This document shows positions 8,593-17,105 of a stretch of DNA of 64,000 bases, piece by piece; the stretch's first letter is position 1, and every line of letters begins with the position of its first letter. Both the position numbers and the translations under genes were made by a program. Origin of the DNA: Desulfomicrobium escambiense DSM 10707 (lineage in GTDB: Bacteria; Desulfobacterota; Desulfovibrionia; Desulfovibrionales; Desulfomicrobiaceae); assembly GCF_000428825.1 (NCBI RefSeq), contig NZ_AUAR01000013.1, positions 1-64,000 on the forward strand, given 5' to 3'. The notes beneath the pieces were generated by a model, which worked only from the letters and a program-made list of their open reading frames with translations, was not told the DNA's origin and searched no databases.

Positions 8593-9009
8593 TCAGGGGG
8601 TCGAGGGTTCGAGGGTGATGATCTCCGACAGGGCCGGTTGGATGATGTGGTAGGTGTTGTCCGCCTTCAGGCGGATGCGCAGGGTCTTGCCCGGCAGGGG
8701 CTCGCAGATGGTGAAGATGAAGCTGTTCTCCTTGCGGTACAGGCCCGCGCTGTAGGGGAAGAACTTCTGGGTGTAGGACGGCGTGAAGGGGCAGGTGGGG
8801 CAGCCTTCCTGCTCGATCTCCACCAGAAAATATTCGAGGTTGGCCAGGCGGCCGCCGAGCTTGGCGTTGATCAGGATGCAGCCCTGGTCGTAGCGCGCCT
8901 CCATGTGGTTGATCTGGATCAGCTCTTCGCTGGCCACGGGCTGGGGCCATTCCTTCTTGCCGCAGGCCGCGGCCGACAGGAGGAGGATGCACAGCAGCAG
9001 ACGTTTCAT
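8593..9009 (-). CDS. small lipoprotein of unknown function
   Basis: 138 residues. The N-terminus MKRLLLCILLLSAAACGKK is a lipoprotein signal with lipobox SAAC, so the mature protein should be lipid-anchored from the Cys at about 16. The mature part contains GCPTCPF, a CxxC pair that could form a disulfide, in an otherwise beta-rich region. It lies between mutS, whose end it overlaps by four bases, and lysA. No function is recognised; position next to lysA is common in related genomes but does not give a role. Confidence 0.8.
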   Translation of the reverse strand: MKRLLLCILLLSAAACGKKEWPQPVASEELIQINHMEARYDQGCILINAKLGGRLANLEYFLVEIEQEGCPTCPFTPSYTQKFFPYSAGLYRKENSFIFTICEPLPGKTLRIRLKADNTYHIIQPALSEIITLEPSTP

Positions 9010-11630
9010 GAGTTTCCTGCCATAGCCTTCCACTGGTGGAGCAGGGTAAGTGCGTCCAGGGGGGAAAGCTCGTTGACGTTCAGGGACTGAAGGGCCGCGA
9101 GCACGGGATGCATGCCTGCCGCCTCCTCCCGGGGTTGGGCCGCCTTGGCCAGACCAGGCAGGCCCACCTGGCGGCTGATGACCTCGCGCCGCTTGGCGCC
9201 GCCTGGGGCGTGGCGCTCCAGGGCCGTCAGGATTTCCTTGGCCCGGGCCACCACGGGGGCCGGGACGCCGGCCAGGCGGGCGACCTCGATGCCGTAGCTG
9301 CGGTCGGCCGGGCCGGGCACCATGCGACGCAGAAAGACGATGTCGCCCTTCCATTCCTTGATGGCGATATTGTAATTGCGCACGCCGGGCAACCTCTCTT
9401 CCAGCACCGTCAGCTCGTGGTAGTGGGTGGCGAAAAGGGTGCGGATGCCGCCCTGGCGCCGGGCCAGTTCCTCGGCCACGGCCCAGGCCAGGGAAAGGCC
9501 GTCGAAGGTGCTCGTGCCCCGGCCGATCTCGTCGAGGATGACCAGGGAGCGCTTGCCTGCCTGGCGCAGGATGCGCGCCGTCTCGGTCATCTCGACCATG
9601 AAGGTCGACTGGCCCATGGCCAGGTTGTCCGAGGCGCCCACGCGCGAGAAGATGCGGTCGCACAGGCCCAGGCGGGCCGAGGCCGCCGGCACGAAGGAGC
9701 CCATCTGCGCCAGGATGCAGATCAGCGCCGCCTGCCGCAGCACCGTGGACTTGCCGGCCATGTTCGGGCCCGTGATGAGGAGCACGCGGCCGTCGTCGCC
9801 CATGGTCAGGTCGTTGGGGATGTAGTTCGAGCGGCCCTGCACGGCCTCGACCACGGGGTGTCGTCCGGCCCGGATGGCGATCTCCAGGCCCTCGTGCAGT
9901 TCTGGCCTGCGCCATTCCCATTTGCGCGCAGCGTGGGCCAGGCCCTGGGCGAAATCCAGTTCGGCCAGGATGCGGGCCATGGACATGAAGCGGGCGCGGT
10001 GCCCGGCTACCTCGTCGCGCAGGGCCAGGAAAAGTTCGTACTCGCGGGCCTTGCGGCGGTCCGAGGCGCTCATGAGCCGGTCTTCCAGGACCTTGAGCTC
10101 CTCGGTGATGTAGCGCTCGGCGTTGACCAGGGTCTGGCGGCGGATGAAGTGGGCCGGCGGCTCGGCGGCCCCGGCGGCGCGGCTCAGCTCGAAGTAGTAG
10201 CCGAAGACCTTGGTGAAGCCGAGCTTGAGCTTGGGCAGGGCGCAGGCCGCGCGTTCGCGTTCGAGCATGGCCGTCAGGGCCGCCTCGCCGTGGTCCGTCA
10301 GCTCCATGAGCTCGTCCAGGGTCCGGTCGTAGCCCTGGCGGAAGAGCCCGCCCTCGGTGATGACCGGCGGCAGAGAGTCGGCCAAGGCGCGGGACAGCAG
10401 GCCGTGCACGTCGTCCAGGTCGTCCCAGTCGCGCAGCAGCCGGGCCAGCAGGGGCGGCACGGAATCCAGGCGCTCCAGGTCGCGCCGCATGCGCGGCAGT
10501 TCGGCCAAGGACGCGCACAGGGCACCGAAATCCTTGGGCGTGGAGCGGTTGACCACGATGCGCGTACACAGGCGCTCCAGGTCGTAGACCTTGTCCAGGG
10601 CGCGGCGCAGGCCCTCGCGGGCGTCGTCGCCGTCGGCCAGGAAGGCGACCAGCTCCTGCACGGGCAGGATGGCGGACAGGTCCTTGAAGGGCTGGTGCAG
10701 GCGCGTGGCCAGGAGGCGTCCGCCCATGGGCGTCTGGGTCTGGTCCAGGACGTTCCACAGGGTGCCCCGGCCCTTGCCGCCGTCCATGGTGCGGAAAAGC
10801 TCCAGGTTGCGTTCCGTGACCTCGTCCAGGAGCAGGGTCGTCGAGAGGTCCAGGGGGGCGAAGGGGGCCAGATGGCCGAGGTCGCGCTTCTGGGTCAGCT
10901 CCAGGTAGGTCAGGAGCGCCCCGCAGCAGCGCGTCAGGGCCGGCTTGTCGTCCAGGTCCAGAGAGGACAGGGTGGCCACGCCCTGGGCGCGCACGATCTT
11001 GTCTTCGGCCCCACGGCCGTCGAAATAGGATTTCTCGGGGAAGCGCGATATCCGCGGCCGCCACTGCTCCAGATCTTTGGGCAGCTGCTGGGCGTCGGTC
11101 AGGAGCAGCTCGCGCGGGTTCATCTTGACGAGCCACTGCCAGAGCACGGCTTCGCTCTTGGTCTGCAGGCCCGACCAGGCGCCCGTGGAGAAATCCACCC
11201 AGGCCAGGCCCCCGCCCAGCTCCGCGTCCCAGAACAGGGCCCCCAGGAAGTTGTGTCCCTTGGCGTCGAGGTTGATGTCCTCGACCACGGTGCCGGGCGT
11301 GAGAACGCGAGTCACTTCGCGGCGAACCAGGCCCTTGGCCTGCTTGGGGTCCTCGACCTGGTCGCACAGGGCCACCTTGTAGCCCTTGTCCAGAAGCTGG
11401 CGCAGGTACTCGTCGATGGCGTGGTGGGGCATGCCGCACATGGGCACGGGGTTCTCGGCCCCGGGGTTGCGGCTGGTCAGGGCGATCTGCAGCTCGCGGG
11501 CCGCCACCTCGGCGTCCTCGAAGAAAAGCTCGAAGAAGTCGCCCATGCGGAAAAAGACGAGGGTGTCCGGATGCTCCTCCTTGACCCGCAGGTACTGCTC
11601 CATCATAGGCGTCAACTTGACCGTGCTCAT
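9006..11630 (-). CDS. mutS: DNA mismatch repair protein MutS
   Basis: 874 residues, normal family length. It recognises mispaired bases and recruits the MutL repair step. The N-terminal mismatch-binding motif is RMGDFFELFFEDA, with the Phe-x-Glu wedge. The C-terminal ATPase has Walker A GPNMAGKST (from residue 621), Walker B ILDEIGRGTSTFDG and FATHYHEL. The start overlaps the stop of the upstream LapB-like gene (ATGA), so translation is coupled. The final ~30 residues resemble the MutS C-terminal oligomerisation helix region (LNVNELSPLDALTLLHQWK). Confidence 0.97.
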   Translation of the reverse strand: MSTVKLTPMMEQYLRVKEEHPDTLVFFRMGDFFELFFEDAEVAARELQIALTSRNPGAENPVPMCGMPHHAIDEYLRQLLDKGYKVALCDQVEDPKQAKGLVRREVTRVLTPGTVVEDINLDAKGHNFLGALFWDAELGGGLAWVDFSTGAWSGLQTKSEAVLWQWLVKMNPRELLLTDAQQLPKDLEQWRPRISRFPEKSYFDGRGAEDKIVRAQGVATLSSLDLDDKPALTRCCGALLTYLELTQKRDLGHLAPFAPLDLSTTLLLDEVTERNLELFRTMDGGKGRGTLWNVLDQTQTPMGGRLLATRLHQPFKDLSAILPVQELVAFLADGDDAREGLRRALDKVYDLERLCTRIVVNRSTPKDFGALCASLAELPRMRRDLERLDSVPPLLARLLRDWDDLDDVHGLLSRALADSLPPVITEGGLFRQGYDRTLDELMELTDHGEAALTAMLERERAACALPKLKLGFTKVFGYYFELSRAAGAAEPPAHFIRRQTLVNAERYITEELKVLEDRLMSASDRRKAREYELFLALRDEVAGHRARFMSMARILAELDFAQGLAHAARKWEWRRPELHEGLEIAIRAGRHPVVEAVQGRSNYIPNDLTMGDDGRVLLITGPNMAGKSTVLRQAALICILAQMGSFVPAASARLGLCDRIFSRVGASDNLAMGQSTFMVEMTETARILRQAGKRSLVILDEIGRGTSTFDGLSLAWAVAEELARRQGGIRTLFATHYHELTVLEERLPGVRNYNIAIKEWKGDIVFLRRMVPGPADRSYGIEVARLAGVPAPVVARAKEILTALERHAPGGAKRREVISRQVGLPGLAKAAQPREEAAGMHPVLAALQSLNVNELSPLDALTLLHQWKAMAGNS

Positions 11631-12718
11631 GACGCCTCGTCGCTCAGGAGCTGCCGCAGGGTGATGGAGTGCCAGGACATGCACTTGGGGCAGCAGAAGA
11701 AGATCTGGCCGCGTTTGAGGCCGCAGCGGCCGCAGACGAAGCGCTTGGCCTCGCGCGCGCGGCGCAGCAGGAAGTCGAGCTGCAGGGTGAAGACCTGCGT
11801 CATCCGCTGCTCGGGCAGGGACATGGTCAAGAGCTCCAGCCGCGAGGGCCAGAAGGCGGGATTCAGCAACAGCGCCTTCTCCTGCCAGGTCTTGGCCTCC
11901 TCGACGCGGCCATGGGCGCGCAGCAGGCAGCCCGCGCTGTGGAGAGATGATAGTTCCGGGGGGTGGCGGTCAATGACGGCCAGCAGGGAGTCCAGGGAGG
12001 AGGCCGGGAGGATCGCCCTGGCGGGTTCGGCCGGGTCCTCGTAGTCGAGCAGGGGATCGAGGAGCACGAAGCCCAGGTGCGGCCCGACGGCCCCGAGCCC
12101 CTGGTCGAGGTGCGTGATGACCTCGTCCCAGTCGTCCCGACGGATGCGGTGCATGATCCCTTCCAGCCACGCTTCCGGCGATGCCGGGTACACGTCGCGG
12201 GCCTCGGCGATGAGGCCCGGGTCGGCGGGTTCCCGGGACGTGGCGGCGCGGACCAGGTAGTGGGCGGCCTGGGGGGCGTGCCCCATCTTCCGGTACTGCC
12301 GGCTGGCGGCCAGGAAATCGCCGCCCTTGGAGTGCAGCAGGGCCAACTCCAGTTCGAGGGCGGGGTGGTCGCCGCCGATCTCGCGGCACTGGCGCAGGGC
12401 CTCGTGGGCCCGGTCGAGGATGCCGGCGCGGGAGTAGTCGCGGCCGAGCTCGAACCAGATCCGGGCCTGGTCCTCGCGCCCGAGGTCGGGACGGGCCAGG
12501 AGGGAACTGCGCATCTGGATGGCCCGGTCCAGCTCCCCGCGCATGCGGTAGAGGTTGCCCAGGGCCGAACAGGTCTCCACGGCGCCGTGGTGGTTCTTCA
12601 TGGCGCGCGACAGGTCGTCGATGGCGGCCAGGGCGTCCTGGGCCGGGTTGGGCGGCACGGGGAGGAAGAGGTCCGTGTGGTCGTCGCGCAGTCCCAGCAG
12701 GGACTTGAGCCATTGCAT
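11627..12718 (-). CDS. LapB/YciM-like TPR protein with C-terminal zinc ribbon
   Basis: 363 residues. The middle consists of tetratricopeptide-like helical repeats. The C-terminus ends in a rubredoxin-type ribbon FVCGRCGLKRGQIFFCCPKC with two Cys pairs, the same layout as E. coli LapB, which controls LPS synthesis by steering LpxC degradation. The N-terminal membrane helix of E. coli LapB is not evident, so this protein may be held at the membrane by a partner. A LapA-like membrane protein is encoded about 1.1 kb upstream, which supports a Lap-type role. It sits directly between a sugar epimerase gene and mutS. Confidence 0.72.
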   Translation of the reverse strand: MQWLKSLLGLRDDHTDLFLPVPPNPAQDALAAIDDLSRAMKNHHGAVETCSALGNLYRMRGELDRAIQMRSSLLARPDLGREDQARIWFELGRDYSRAGILDRAHEALRQCREIGGDHPALELELALLHSKGGDFLAASRQYRKMGHAPQAAHYLVRAATSREPADPGLIAEARDVYPASPEAWLEGIMHRIRRDDWDEVITHLDQGLGAVGPHLGFVLLDPLLDYEDPAEPARAILPASSLDSLLAVIDRHPPELSSLHSAGCLLRAHGRVEEAKTWQEKALLLNPAFWPSRLELLTMSLPEQRMTQVFTLQLDFLLRRAREAKRFVCGRCGLKRGQIFFCCPKCMSWHSITLRQLLSDEAS

Positions 12719-12727
12719 GGTGGTCTC

Positions 12728-13735
12728 CTAGGTCAGATGCCGGGCGTACCACTGGCCGGCCCGGGCCAGCCCTTCACGCACGCCGTAGGCCGGGTCGTAG
12801 CCGAGCAGGGCGCGGCTGCGGGAGATGTCCGCCAGGGAGTGGCGCACGTCCCCGGCGCGGAAGTCCCGGTACGAGGGCGCCATGTCGGCGCATCCGGGAT
12901 TGAATTTCACGGCCTCGTCGCGGATGAGGGCGAAGAGTTCGTTCAGGGAGGTGCGCTGGCCGTAGGCCACGTTGAAGACCTTGCCCGGCACCTCGGGGTT
13001 GCGTGCGCATGCTGCCAGGATATTGGCCTGGACGCAATTGTCGATGAAGCAGAAGTCTCGGCTGGTCTCGCCGTCGCCGTTGATCCAGACGGTCTCCCCG
13101 CGCAGGAGCCCCGCGAACCATTTGGGGATGACGGCGGCGTAGGCGCCCTCAGGGTCCTGGCGTTTGCCGAAGACGTTGAAGTAGCGCAGGCCCGCGCTGT
13201 CCAGTCCGTAGGTTCGCAGGAAGACCTCGGCATAGAGTTCGTTGACGTACTTGGTCACGGCGTAGGGCGACAGGGGCTTGCCGATGACGTCCTCGACCTT
13301 GGGCAGGCCCGGGTGGTCGCCGTAGGTGGAACTGGAGGCCGCGTAGACGAAGCGCCTGACCCCGCAGTCCCGGGCGGCCACGAGCATGTTCAGGAAGCCA
13401 GTGACGTTGTTTGCGTTGGTCAGCAGCGGGTCGGTGATGGAGCGGGGCACCGAGCCCAAGGCCGCCTGGTGCAGGACGAACTCCGCGCCGGTGCAGGCTT
13501 CCACGCAGTTCTGCGGGTCGCGGATGTCGCCCTCGATCATGCGAAAGCGCGCCCACTGCGCGGGCGTGACGGAGCCCCGGACCTCGTCGAGGTTGTGGCG
13601 GTGACCCGTGGAGAAATTGTCGAGCCCCGTGACCTCCTGGTCGTGAGCCAGCAGGGTCTCCAGCAAATTGGAGCCTATGAAGCCGGCCACGCCCGTGACG
13701 AGCCAGCGGCGGCGTGTTTCAAGTAAAGTGTGCAT
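12728..13735 (-). CDS. WbpP-type UDP-N-acetylglucosamine 4-epimerase
   Basis: 335 residues, short-chain dehydrogenase fold. GVAGFIGSN is the NAD-binding glycine motif. [16 protein letters not shown] followed by YAVTK gives the catalytic Ser/Thr and Tyr-x3-Lys, and RYFNVFG is the typical substrate loop. The [13 protein letters not shown] stretch is characteristic of WbpP/VipB-like UDP-GlcNAc to UDP-GalNAc epimerases used for O-antigen or polysaccharide precursors. The neighbouring LapB-like gene links this segment to the cell surface. A UDP-glucose epimerase is the alternative. Confidence 0.85.
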   Translation of the reverse strand: MHTLLETRRRWLVTGVAGFIGSNLLETLLAHDQEVTGLDNFSTGHRHNLDEVRGSVTPAQWARFRMIEGDIRDPQNCVEACTGAEFVLHQAALGSVPRSITDPLLTNANNVTGFLNMLVAARDCGVRRFVYAASSSTYGDHPGLPKVEDVIGKPLSPYAVTKYVNELYAEVFLRTYGLDSAGLRYFNVFGKRQDPEGAYAAVIPKWFAGLLRGETVWINGDGETSRDFCFIDNCVQANILAACARNPEVPGKVFNVAYGQRTSLNELFALIRDEAVKFNPGCADMAPSYRDFRAGDVRHSLADISRSRALLGYDPAYGVREGLARAGQWYARHLT

Positions 13736-13755
13736 CTGCGGTCCCCCGGTGCAGG

Positions 13756-13793
13756 AAAAAAATTGCGTCCCGAAGGGTGGCCTTGGGGACGCA
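13756..13793 (-). terminator. intrinsic terminator after the lapA-like gene
   Basis: On the minus strand TGCGTCCC pairs with GGGACGCA, with an inner AAGG/CCTT pair, and a run of Ts follows. It separates the transporter-HIT-lapA operon from the epimerase-lapB-mutS-lysA group. Confidence 0.75.
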
Positions 13794-13819
13794 CTGTGGA
13801 AGGTCTTGCGACGGAGAGA

Positions 13820-14170
13820 TCAGTTCTGGATGTTCTCGGTCGATTCCGCCGTGGTGTACGGCTCTTCCACGGTCTTGGGGCGCAGGGAGGCGGCTTCGCG
13901 CTCCAGGGCGTCGACCTGCTTTTTCAGCTGGCGGGCCTGCTTGGACAGGCGCACGCGTTCCAGGAAGAAGTACAGGGTGCACAGCAGGGCGCCAACCACG
14001 AAGGCCATGAGGATGACCAGATAGAAGGGTACGGCTTCGGTCGTGTAGTGAAGGCCGAAAACCTTGAGCTCCAGCGCCAGTTCCTGGACCAGAATGTCGT
14101 GGTTCTGGACGAAGAACAGCATGGAGAAGAAGAAGAGAGCCACCAGGCCCAACACTTTGAGATAACGCAT
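13820..14170 (-). CDS. LapA-domain (DUF1049) membrane protein
   Basis: 116 residues with two membrane helices (about 5-20 and 50-70) and a charged coiled-coil tail from about 75. This is the layout of LapA/YciS proteins, partners of LapB in envelope assembly. It is the last gene of the leftward amino-acid transporter operon, 11 bases after the HIT gene, and a terminator follows. The LapB-like gene is close but in the next transcription unit. Confidence 0.72.
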   Translation of the reverse strand: MRYLKVLGLVALFFFSMLFFVQNHDILVQELALELKVFGLHYTTEAVPFYLVILMAFVVGALLCTLYFFLERVRLSKQARQLKKQVDALEREAASLRPKTVEEPYTTAESTENIQN

Positions 14171-14181
14171 CCGAGGTACCT

Positions 14182-14670
14182 CTACCGTTGAAGGTTGTCG
14201 AAATATGGTTTCAGGCGCTCGTACGTCGAGCGCAGGTGCTCGGGAAGAACGCTCGTTTCGGACATGACGGCCATGAAGGAGTGGTCTCCGTTCCAGCGGG
14301 GGACGAGGTGCACGTGCAGGTGCTCCCTGATCCCGGCGCCGGCGGCCTCGCCGATGTTCACGCCGATGTTCAGGCCGTGCGGCTTGAAAGCTTGTTGTAG
14401 GATAAAAGCGCACTTTTGTACATAGTCCATGACTTCGTGGCTTTCCTCGGCGGTCAGCTCCGTGATGTTGCTGACGTGCCTGAAGGGCGTGACCATGAGA
14501 TGCCCGTTGGAGTACGGGAAGATGTTCATGATCACAAAACAGTGCTCGGCGCGGTGCAGCACGCAGCGCTTTTCGTCCTCGTGCGTGCCTTCGGGCAGGC
14601 AGAAGACGCAGGTGTCGGGCTTGGGGCCCAGGATGTAGTCGATGCGCCAGGGCGCGTGGATTGTCTTCAT
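14182..14670 (-). CDS. HIT-family nucleotide hydrolase
   Basis: 162 residues. HLHVHLVPRW near residue 115 is the histidine triad (HxHxH) whose middle His attacks the alpha phosphate of nucleotide substrates. CVFCLPEG near residue 20 has a Cys pair typical of the Fhit/Ap4A-phosphorylase-like branch, which often binds zinc. Likely substrates are dinucleoside polyphosphates or AMP conjugates. It starts 2 bases after the ABC ATPase gene stop, so it is in the same operon. Confidence 0.88.
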   Translation of the reverse strand: MKTIHAPWRIDYILGPKPDTCVFCLPEGTHEDEKRCVLHRAEHCFVIMNIFPYSNGHLMVTPFRHVSNITELTAEESHEVMDYVQKCAFILQQAFKPHGLNIGVNIGEAAGAGIREHLHVHLVPRWNGDHSFMAVMSETSVLPEHLRSTYERLKPYFDNLQR

Positions 14671-14672
14671 GG

Positions 14673-15413
14673 CTACAGGATCTGGCTGAGGAACTTCTGG
14701 GTGCGCGGATGTTCCGGGTTGGTGAAGAAGTGCTCGGGCGTGCCCGTCTCGACGATCTGGCCGTGGTCCATGAAGATGACGCGGTCGGCCACCTCGCGGG
14801 CGAAGCCCATCTCGTGGGTGACCACGACCATGGTCATGCCCTCGCGGGCCAGGGTGACCATGACGTCCAGGACCTCGCCGATCATCTCGGGGTCCAGGGC
14901 CGAGGTGGGCTCGTCGAAGAGCATGATCTTGGGGTTCATGGCCAGGGCGCGGGCAATGGCCACGCGCTGCTGCTGCCCGCCCGAGAGCATGGACGGGTAG
15001 ACCTCGGCCTTGTCCTTGATGCCGACCTTGTCCAGGAGGGCCAGGGCCCGCTTCTTGGCTTCCAGCTCCGGCACCTTCTTGAGCTTCATGGGCGCCATGG
15101 TCAGGTTGCCCATGACCGTCTTGTGCGGGAAGAGGTTGAAGCTCTGGAAGACCATGCCCAGTTCCTGGCGGATCAGGTTGATGTCGCTGCCCGCGGCGCT
15201 CACGTCCTTGCCGTCGACGACGATGCTGCCGCTGTCGATGGTCTCAAGGCGGTTGATGGAACGCAGCAGGGTGGACTTGCCCGAGCCGCTGGGACCGATG
15301 ATGACGACCTTCTCGCCCGGATTGATGGACAGGCTGACGTCGTTCAGCGCCTGCAGCTGGCCGAAGAACTTGTAGACGTTCTTGATGTCGATGATGGGCC
15401 TAATCCCGTTCAT
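14673..15413 (-). CDS. polar amino acid ABC transporter ATP-binding protein
   Basis: 246 residues, GlnQ/HisP type. Walker A is GPSGSGKST, signature LSGGQQQR, Walker [13 protein letters not shown], and the H-loop VVVTHEMGF. All catalytic elements are intact. The start overlaps the end of the permease gene by 14 bases. It powers uptake of a polar amino acid together with the next two proteins. Confidence 0.94.
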   Translation of the reverse strand: MNGIRPIIDIKNVYKFFGQLQALNDVSLSINPGEKVVIIGPSGSGKSTLLRSINRLETIDSGSIVVDGKDVSAAGSDINLIRQELGMVFQSFNLFPHKTVMGNLTMAPMKLKKVPELEAKKRALALLDKVGIKDKAEVYPSMLSGGQQQRVAIARALAMNPKIMLFDEPTSALDPEMIGEVLDVMVTLAREGMTMVVVTHEMGFAREVADRVIFMDHGQIVETGTPEHFFTNPEHPRTQKFLSQIL

Positions 15414-16206
15414 AATAGTTCAACCTCTGCTCCATTTTGCTGACGCCCTTGGACAGGAAGAGCGTGATGACCAGGTAGACCAGGGCCACCATGGTGTAGG
15501 CCTCGAAATACAGGAAGGATTCGCTGGCGAACTCGCGCCCGCGCCGCATGAGGTCGGCCACGGCCAGCACGGACACCAGGGAGCTGTCCTTCAGCAGGGC
15601 GATGAACTCGTTGCCCACGGGCGGGAGGATGGTCCGCCAGGCCTGGGGCAGGATGACGTACATCATGGTCTGGGCGCGGTTGAAGCCCAGGGAGCGCGAC
15701 GCCTCGGACTGCCCCTTGTCGATGGAGTCGATGCCGGCGCGGAAGACCTCGCCCATGTAGGCCCCGTAGCAGATGCCCATGGCGGCCACGGCCGCGGCCA
15801 TGGGCGGCAGGTCCTTGAAGAATTCCAGGCGGCCCAGGGCGTAGTAGATGTAGAAAAGCTGCACCAAGAGCGGGATGCCGCGGATGATCTCGACGTAGGT
15901 GGACGCGATCAGGTTGACGACCTTGTTCCGGGACAGGCGTCCCAGTCCGGTGACGAGCCCCAGGACCAGGGACAGGAGGATGGACAGGATGGTGACCTGG
16001 AAGGTCACGTACACGCCGTCGGGCAGAAATTTGAGCACCCTCCAGTAGGGTTCGGGCTGGGTCACGCAGAGGTAGACGATGACGGCGATGGCGCCGAAGA
16101 AGGTCATCCACCAGGCCGTGAACAGCCCTGCGTCTTTCTTGACGGGAATGGCGGCGCCGTCGCCGATGTCGATCTTGACGGCTTTCTTGTGGAAATGTTG
16201 GTTCAT
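15400..16206 (-). CDS. polar amino acid ABC transporter permease
   Basis: 268 residues, HisM/GlnP type. Several membrane helices are seen; the EAA loop is [20 protein letters not shown], which docks the ATPase. An N-terminal extension of about 30 residues precedes the first helix. A single permease suggests a homodimeric channel. It lies downstream of the binding-protein gene, with a strong terminator hairpin in between. Confidence 0.93.
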   Translation of the reverse strand: MNQHFHKKAVKIDIGDGAAIPVKKDAGLFTAWWMTFFGAIAVIVYLCVTQPEPYWRVLKFLPDGVYVTFQVTILSILLSLVLGLVTGLGRLSRNKVVNLIASTYVEIIRGIPLLVQLFYIYYALGRLEFFKDLPPMAAAVAAMGICYGAYMGEVFRAGIDSIDKGQSEASRSLGFNRAQTMMYVILPQAWRTILPPVGNEFIALLKDSSLVSVLAVADLMRRGREFASESFLYFEAYTMVALVYLVITLFLSKGVSKMEQRLNYYERD

Positions 16207-16230
16207 GACAGGCCTTGTCGGGGTCGGGTG

Positions 16231-16266
16231 AAAAAAATGGCGAACCGGGGAATTCCCGGTTCGCCA
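16231..16266 (-). terminator. terminator/attenuator between binding-protein and permease genes
   Basis: A perfect 12-base stem (TGGCGAACCGGG with CCCGGTTCGCCA, loop of 5) is followed on the minus strand by seven Ts. Partial read-through would give more binding protein than membrane components, as is usual for such importers. Confidence 0.88.
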
Positions 16267-16275
16267 TGGCTCATG

Positions 16276-17016
16276 CTATTTGGATCCGAACCATTTGGCG
16301 TAGATCTTGTCATACTCGCCGTTCGCCTTGATGGCGGCCAGGCCCTTGTTGATCAGGTCGGCGATCTCCTTGTTGCCCTTGTTCACGGCGAAGCCCAGGT
16401 ATTCGGGCTTTTCGGGGGCGATGAGGAAGGCCAGGGTCAGTTTCTGGGAATACTGCTCGTGCTGCAGGGCGTAGTTGGAGGCCACGGCGTCGTCGGCGAT
16501 GACGGCGTCCAGGCGGCCGTTGTAGAGGTCTTCCACGGCCAGGCCGATCTCGTCGTAGGACTTGGCGGTGGCGCCTTCGATCTTCTTGCACACGAAGTAG
16601 CCGGTGGTGCCCATCTGGGAGGCGATGGTCTTGCCCTTCAGGTCTTCAACGGTCTTGATGGCCGCGTCCTTGGCGGTCACGACGCCCTGCTTCACTTCAA
16701 AGTAGGGGTCCGTGAAGTCCATGGTCTGCTTGCGTTCGTCGGTGATGGACACCGAGGAGGCGATGGCGTCGTACTTGCCGGAGGCCAGACCCGCGAAGAT
16801 GCCGTCCCAGGCGGTGTTCTTCAGGACGGGATTGAAGCCGGCGGCCTTGCCGATGGCGGCCACGATTTCGGGACCGAAGCCGACGATGTTCTTGTTGGCG
16901 TCGACCATTTCCATGGGCGGATAGGTCGCGTCCACCGCGAAGACGACATCCTTGGCCAGGGCGTTACCGGCCATCAGGAAAAGAGCCAGCAGAGCAAGAG
17001 CAATCCGAGTGCGCAT
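16276..17016 (-). CDS. polar amino acid ABC transporter periplasmic binding protein
   Basis: 246 residues with a Sec signal peptide (cleavage likely after GNALA, near residue 22). FAVDATYPPMEM, AWDGIFAGLASGKYDAI and DFTDPYFEV are typical of the family-3 solute-binding proteins for Glu, Gln, His, Arg or Lys. The exact ligand cannot be read. GGAGG precedes the ATG. It is the first gene of the transporter operon. Confidence 0.94.
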   Translation of the reverse strand: MRTRIALALLALFLMAGNALAKDVVFAVDATYPPMEMVDANKNIVGFGPEIVAAIGKAAGFNPVLKNTAWDGIFAGLASGKYDAIASSVSITDERKQTMDFTDPYFEVKQGVVTAKDAAIKTVEDLKGKTIASQMGTTGYFVCKKIEGATAKSYDEIGLAVEDLYNGRLDAVIADDAVASNYALQHEQYSQKLTLAFLIAPEKPEYLGFAVNKGNKEIADLINKGLAAIKANGEYDKIYAKWFGSK

Positions 17017-17105
17017 ACGTCCTCCAAACCAGGTTGATGATTTCCGTAAAAAGAGTCCCACGGACCAAAACGACAAAAAATTGTTAAAGAATTGCCACCC
17101 TCCGG

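Noticed and set aside
9036-12044. A 1002-codon open frame antisense to mutS
   Set aside because: High-GC codon bias opens the antisense frame; its translation is low-complexity and matches no family, while the opposite strand is clearly MutS.
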